Shown here piece by piece: positions 61,112 through 64,000 of a stretch of DNA of 64,000 nucleotides. Every line of letters starts with the position of its first letter. The first letter of the stretch is position 1. The translations under genes were made by a program, and so were the position numbers. Under the pieces are notes generated by a model. It was given only the letters and a program-made list of their open reading frames with translations, was not told the origin of the DNA and did not search any database. This DNA comes from Bacillota bacterium (GTDB taxonomy: Bacteria; Bacillota; Clostridia; Acetivibrionales; DSM-1351): positions 1 to 64,000 of the forward strand of contig JAEWMS010000028.1 of the NCBI GenBank assembly GCA_023393115.1, read 5' to 3'.

Positions 61112-62404
61112 CTATCCTCGTCCCAATCTCAGTATGTCGTTGAAGGTAGCGTATATCATAATCATTATGAGAATAACCATACCTATCATGGTTATAAGCG
61201 CTTCCTTTTCGGGATTCAGAGGCTTCTTTCTGATTCCTTCAATCAACAACAGTACAAGCTTGCTTCCATCTAGTGCCGGGAATGGAATAAGATTAACCAA
61301 TCCAAGGTTTATACTTATCATAGAGGTAATTGACAGAAGATTTAAAAAGCCCTCCATAGCTGACTCACTTGACGACACTTCATTACTGATAGTAGTTGTT
61401 ATTCCTACTGGACCCATAAGTTCACTGGCTGGAACTTTTCCGGATAGCAGCCATCCCAAAGAATAATATATTGATCTTGCCAGAAATACGTTGTATTTGA
61501 CAGATTCCTTAATCGTACTGCCAATTTCACCTTTACTGTGTACAAAATCCACTGTACCTATTGCATAGAACTCAGGATTTTTACTCATAGCCGGTACTAC
61601 AGGTGTAAGCTCCTGCTGTTTTCCGTCTCGCTCAACCAATATGCTCACTTTCTTATCTTTATTCTGCTGAAGTATTTCTCGAATATCTTTTCTTGTCTTT
61701 ACATCGGCCCCATTTAGTTTTACAATCCTGTCTCCTTCTTTCAATCCGGCAGTTTTTGCTGGGGATTTGTCGGAAACAGCTTTAACTACATTGGAATTAG
61801 TACCTTCCAGTTCTTCCTCGGCAGGAGTAAAGCCAAGTATATAGTTCTGTCTGTCGGGAGTCAGTTCTACTGTCTCGGCTTTTCCGTCCCTCTCGTATTG
61901 TAATTTAATACTTTCATCTGTAAGGGGATAGGAAAAAATTGATAGGTCATTTATATTATAAATTGTTTTTCCATTATACTTTAATAGCCTGTCTCCGGCC
62001 TTAAGTCCGGCTGTCTCGGCAACAGATCCCGGCATAATGGTTTTAACCTCAGTTGTATAATAACCCGATTGTGTAAGCATTATAAATGCTAATATCAACG
62101 CCGTTAATATGTTCATTATAGGCCCGGCTGCAATAATTGCCGCTCTAACACCTATGGGCTTTCTGTTGAAGGCTCTGTCGTCCTCGGAGGCCTCTTCCTC
62201 ACCTTCCATCTTGACATAACCCCCAAGAGGTATAAGCCTCAAAGAGTAAACTGTTTCTCCCTTTTTAAAGGAGAACAGCTTTGGCCCCATAAAAAGTGAA
62301 AATTCATTTACCTTTACTTTAAAAGCTTTTGCCACCAAAAAGTGACCAAGCTCATGAACAATTATTAAAAAGCTTAACGCCAGTATTGCCAGTAGAATAC
62401 CCAT
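61112..62404 (-). CDS. rseP: RseP/RasP site-2 zinc metalloprotease with two PDZ domains
   Basis: This 430-residue intramembrane protease has the zinc motif HELGH (17-21), an NLIPFPALDGSKL (third ligand) motif, and four membrane segments. It cleaves anti-sigma factors and remnant signal peptides inside the membrane. Two PDZ domains are visible (GSVAETAGLKAGDRLLKYNG and SPAKTAGLKEGDRIVKLNG). Two PDZ domains are usual in E. coli RseP, while Bacillus RasP has one. The ATG follows GGAGGATTT. It lies in the usual dxr-rseP order. Confidence 0.95.
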   Translation of the reverse strand: MGILLAILALSFLIIVHELGHFLVAKAFKVKVNEFSLFMGPKLFSFKKGETVYSLRLIPLGGYVKMEGEEEASEDDRAFNRKPIGVRAAIIAAGPIMNILTALILAFIMLTQSGYYTTEVKTIMPGSVAETAGLKAGDRLLKYNGKTIYNINDLSIFSYPLTDESIKLQYERDGKAETVELTPDRQNYILGFTPAEEELEGTNSNVVKAVSDKSPAKTAGLKEGDRIVKLNGADVKTRKDIREILQQNKDKKVSILVERDGKQQELTPVVPAMSKNPEFYAIGTVDFVHSKGEIGSTIKESVKYNVFLARSIYYSLGWLLSGKVPASELMGPVGITTTISNEVSSSESAMEGFLNLLSITSMISINLGLVNLIPFPALDGSKLVLLLIEGIRKKPLNPEKEALITMIGMVILIMIMIYATFNDILRLGRG

Positions 62405-62495
62405 AAATCCTCCGTAACTAATTATTTCATTTAACTTCTCAACAAATACTTTATATATTCTTTAAACTGATATATTCAAATAAAGTGTACTTTTA

Positions 62496-62645
62496 AGTGA
62501 ATATGTAAGAGTGAAGGGTGAATAGTTTTGGTAGACTTACTTTGCAAGTCTCTTATTTAAGTAAGACCGTATCCATATGAATTCTGGGCTTGCGCAGCAA
62601 GCTTACCTTAACTCTTCACTATTCACCTTTCATTATTCACTATTA
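62496..62645. repeat. Composite heptamer/hairpin repeat, copy C, at the 3' end of dxr
   Basis: Left arm of GTGAATA-type units, hairpin-like AGACTTAC-TTT-GCAAGTCT, hairpin GCTTGC-GCA-GCAAGC (62588-62602), and right arm of TTCACTA-type units up to 62645. It covers the dxr stop codon and its last five codons. Confidence 0.85.
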
Positions 62646-63777
62646 TTTCAGCACATTTCCTTGCCCAATTGTCTACTTCTATTATATCATCCAGGCCTGG
62701 ACTAATATTCACTTTATGTGCTAGCATTACACTCTCTATTAATTCAGGAATTGCTGTGAAAGCCATTCTATTTGAAAGAAACGCTGAGACGGCTATCTCA
62801 TTGGCAGCATTCATTACCGCAGGCATGGTTCCCCCGGTTTTAAGTGCATCATATGCCAGCTGCAGACACCTGAAGGTTTTGGTGTCAGGTTCTTCAAAGG
62901 TAAGCTGAGAACATTTCAGTAAATCAAGCTTTGGAAAATTATTTTCACACCGGTCGGGGTAAGTGAGAGCCAGCTGAATAGGTATTCTCATATCAGGAGA
63001 TCCCAACTGCGCCATAACAGAGCCATCCACATATTCAACCATTGAATGGATTATACTCTGAGGATGTACAAGAACCTGAATTTGGTCCAATTCCCGTCCG
63101 AACAGCCATTTTGCTTCGATAACCTCCAACCCCTTGTTCATGAGGGTAGCAGAATCAATGGTTATTTTGCTCCCCATATTCCAGTTTGGATGTTTTAGGG
63201 CCTGAGCAGGGGTAATATGCTTAAGCTCGTCAAGTGTTCTTCCTCTGAAAGGTCCACCTGACGCTGTTAATATAATTTTCTCAACCTGCTTTTCATTATT
63301 TCCCAGAAGGCATTGGTATATGGCAGAATGCTCACTGTCCACAGGAAATATGTTAACCCCCTGCTTACGGGCCTCCTCCATAACCAGTTGACCGGCCGTT
63401 ACGAGTGTTTCCTTGTTGGCCAGAGCGATATTCTTCTTATTTTTAATAGCATGCATTGTGGGAATAAGGCCGGCAGTACCAACTACAGATGTTACAACTG
63501 TGTCGGTCTCAGACTGTTCAACTACACGCAGCATTCCTTCAAGTCCGTATAAAACTTGAATTTTCGTGCCTGAAAGTCTCCTTTCAAGCTCTGCGGCTAA
63601 CTCTCTGGTTCCGACCGATACCAGCCGGGGTTTGAATTCCATTGCCTGTTTTTCGAGCAGATCTATATTTGAATTTGCAGCCATTGCTGCAACCTTTATT
63701 CCAAGATTTCTCGCCACATCCAAAGTCTGAACACCAATAGACCCGGTAGATCCTATTATTGAAATAACTTTAGCCAT
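62623..63777 (-). CDS. dxr: Dxr, 1-deoxy-D-xylulose 5-phosphate reductoisomerase
   Basis: This 384-residue NADPH enzyme converts DXP to MEP, the committed step of the isoprenoid pathway. The N-terminal GSTGSIGVQTLDV binds NADPH. LVTAGQLVMEEA, PVDSEHSAIYQCL and TASGGPFRG form the active site. The ATG follows GGAGGGAAA. The terminal codons (GTG AAT AAT GAA AGG TGA) belong to the composite repeat, so the last five residues (VNNER) may be repeat-derived. It lies 15 bp after cdsA. Confidence 0.97.
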   Translation of the reverse strand: MAKVISIIGSTGSIGVQTLDVARNLGIKVAAMAANSNIDLLEKQAMEFKPRLVSVGTRELAAELERRLSGTKIQVLYGLEGMLRVVEQSETDTVVTSVVGTAGLIPTMHAIKNKKNIALANKETLVTAGQLVMEEARKQGVNIFPVDSEHSAIYQCLLGNNEKQVEKIILTASGGPFRGRTLDELKHITPAQALKHPNWNMGSKITIDSATLMNKGLEVIEAKWLFGRELDQIQVLVHPQSIIHSMVEYVDGSVMAQLGSPDMRIPIQLALTYPDRCENNFPKLDLLKCSQLTFEEPDTKTFRCLQLAYDALKTGGTMPAVMNAANEIAVSAFLSNRMAFTAIPELIESVMLAHKVNISPGLDDIIEVDNWARKCAEIIVNNER

Positions 63778-63792
63778 TTTCCCTCCGGATAC

Positions 63793-64000
63793 TTATAAAT
63801 ACATCGCCAAAAAATAATATACTACGGGAGCCACAAACAATATGCTGTCGAATCTGTCCAGAACCCCGCCGTGACCTGGCATTATACTGCCAAAGTCCTT
63901 TACATTTACATACCTTTTAATTGCCGATGCAGACCAGTCACCGATCTGTGAAATAATACCGCAAAACAGTCCTAATAGAGCCAATACTGCAAATAGAGCA
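63793..64000 (-). CDS. cdsA: CdsA, phosphatidate cytidylyltransferase (C-terminal part)
   Basis: The last 68 codons are in the window; the rest lies beyond the right edge. The CDP-alcohol signature is present as QIGDWSASAIKR, VKDFGSIMPGHGGVLDRFDS. CdsA makes CDP-diacylglycerol from phosphatidate and CTP in the membrane. A TTG at 63984 is not the true start, since the frame stays open to the window edge. Confidence 0.94.
   Translation of the reverse strand, partial: ALFAVLALLGLFCGIISQIGDWSASAIKRYVNVKDFGSIMPGHGGVLDRFDSILFVAPVVYYFLAMYL

Noticed and set aside
1..64000. tRNA, rRNA, tmRNA or other structural RNA genes
   Set aside because: No T-loop motifs with a paired cloverleaf and no rRNA-like stretches were seen on either strand by eye.

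Overview
This window comes from an AT-rich, spore-forming Gram-positive anaerobe of the class Clostridia. The evidence is the sporulation genes prkA-yhbH-spoVR, a SpoVD-type penicillin-binding protein, PolC-type DNA polymerase III, a PyrR attenuator, a CIRCE heat-shock operator, m-DAP-type murein synthesis and [NiFe]-hydrogenase maturation genes. The gene content fits the Ruminiclostridium / Clostridium cluster III group. That assignment is an inference from gene content, not from a search.

Layout. The left edge (1-4200) is accessory: the start of a probable IS256-type transposase, a nested inverted repeat, a chemoreceptor lacking an outside sensor domain, and an XRE-cupin regulator paired with an acyl-CoA synthetase. 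From about 4200 nearly everything lies on the minus strand; the exceptions are a glycolipid synthase gene (15157-16347) and a 57-residue ORF (34869-35042). Minus-strand blocks, left to right, are: a small orphan gene; htpG with a CIRCE site; the spoVR-yhbH-prkA sporulation operon; a B12-binding radical SAM protein; a D,D-carboxypeptidase; a PyrR-controlled uracil permease; and the dcw cluster (mraZ-rsmH-ftsL-spoVD-murE-murF-mraY-ftsW-murG, with no murD). Then come rodA and lgt, a pair of M16 peptidases, a YknWXYZ-like ABC efflux operon, hypFCDE, and the conserved information-processing block (dxr-rseP-ispG-rlmA-polC-rimP-nusA-ylxR-ylxQ-infB-rbfA-nrnA-truB-ribF), led at the right edge by a partial cdsA.

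How the genes work together. The dcw genes, rodA and the carboxypeptidase make, flip, polymerise and trim peptidoglycan for growth, division and spore cortex. lgt and rseP serve membrane protein maturation. dxr and ispG belong to the MEP isoprenoid pathway, which feeds the undecaprenyl carrier used by mraY and murG. The nusA-infB block couples transcription, ribosome maturation and translation initiation. hypFCDE builds the Fe(CN)2CO centre of a [NiFe] hydrogenase whose structural genes are not in the window.

Most notable non-coding signals. (1) A family of composite repeats made of degenerate tandem heptamers (TTCACTA / TTCTAAC) with small perfect hairpins lies just 3' of the stop codons of htpG, lgt, hypC, hypF and dxr, and supplies the last codons and stop of lgt and dxr. 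(2) A three-copy 10-bp MraZ-box-like array precedes mraZ. (3) A PyrR binding loop and terminator precede the uracil permease. (4) A perfect CIRCE element lies upstream of htpG. (5) Five of the nine dcw genes appear to start with TTG. (6) The IF-2 gene carries about 17 copies of a PQGQY-centred repeat. No tRNA, rRNA or CRISPR array was recognised.
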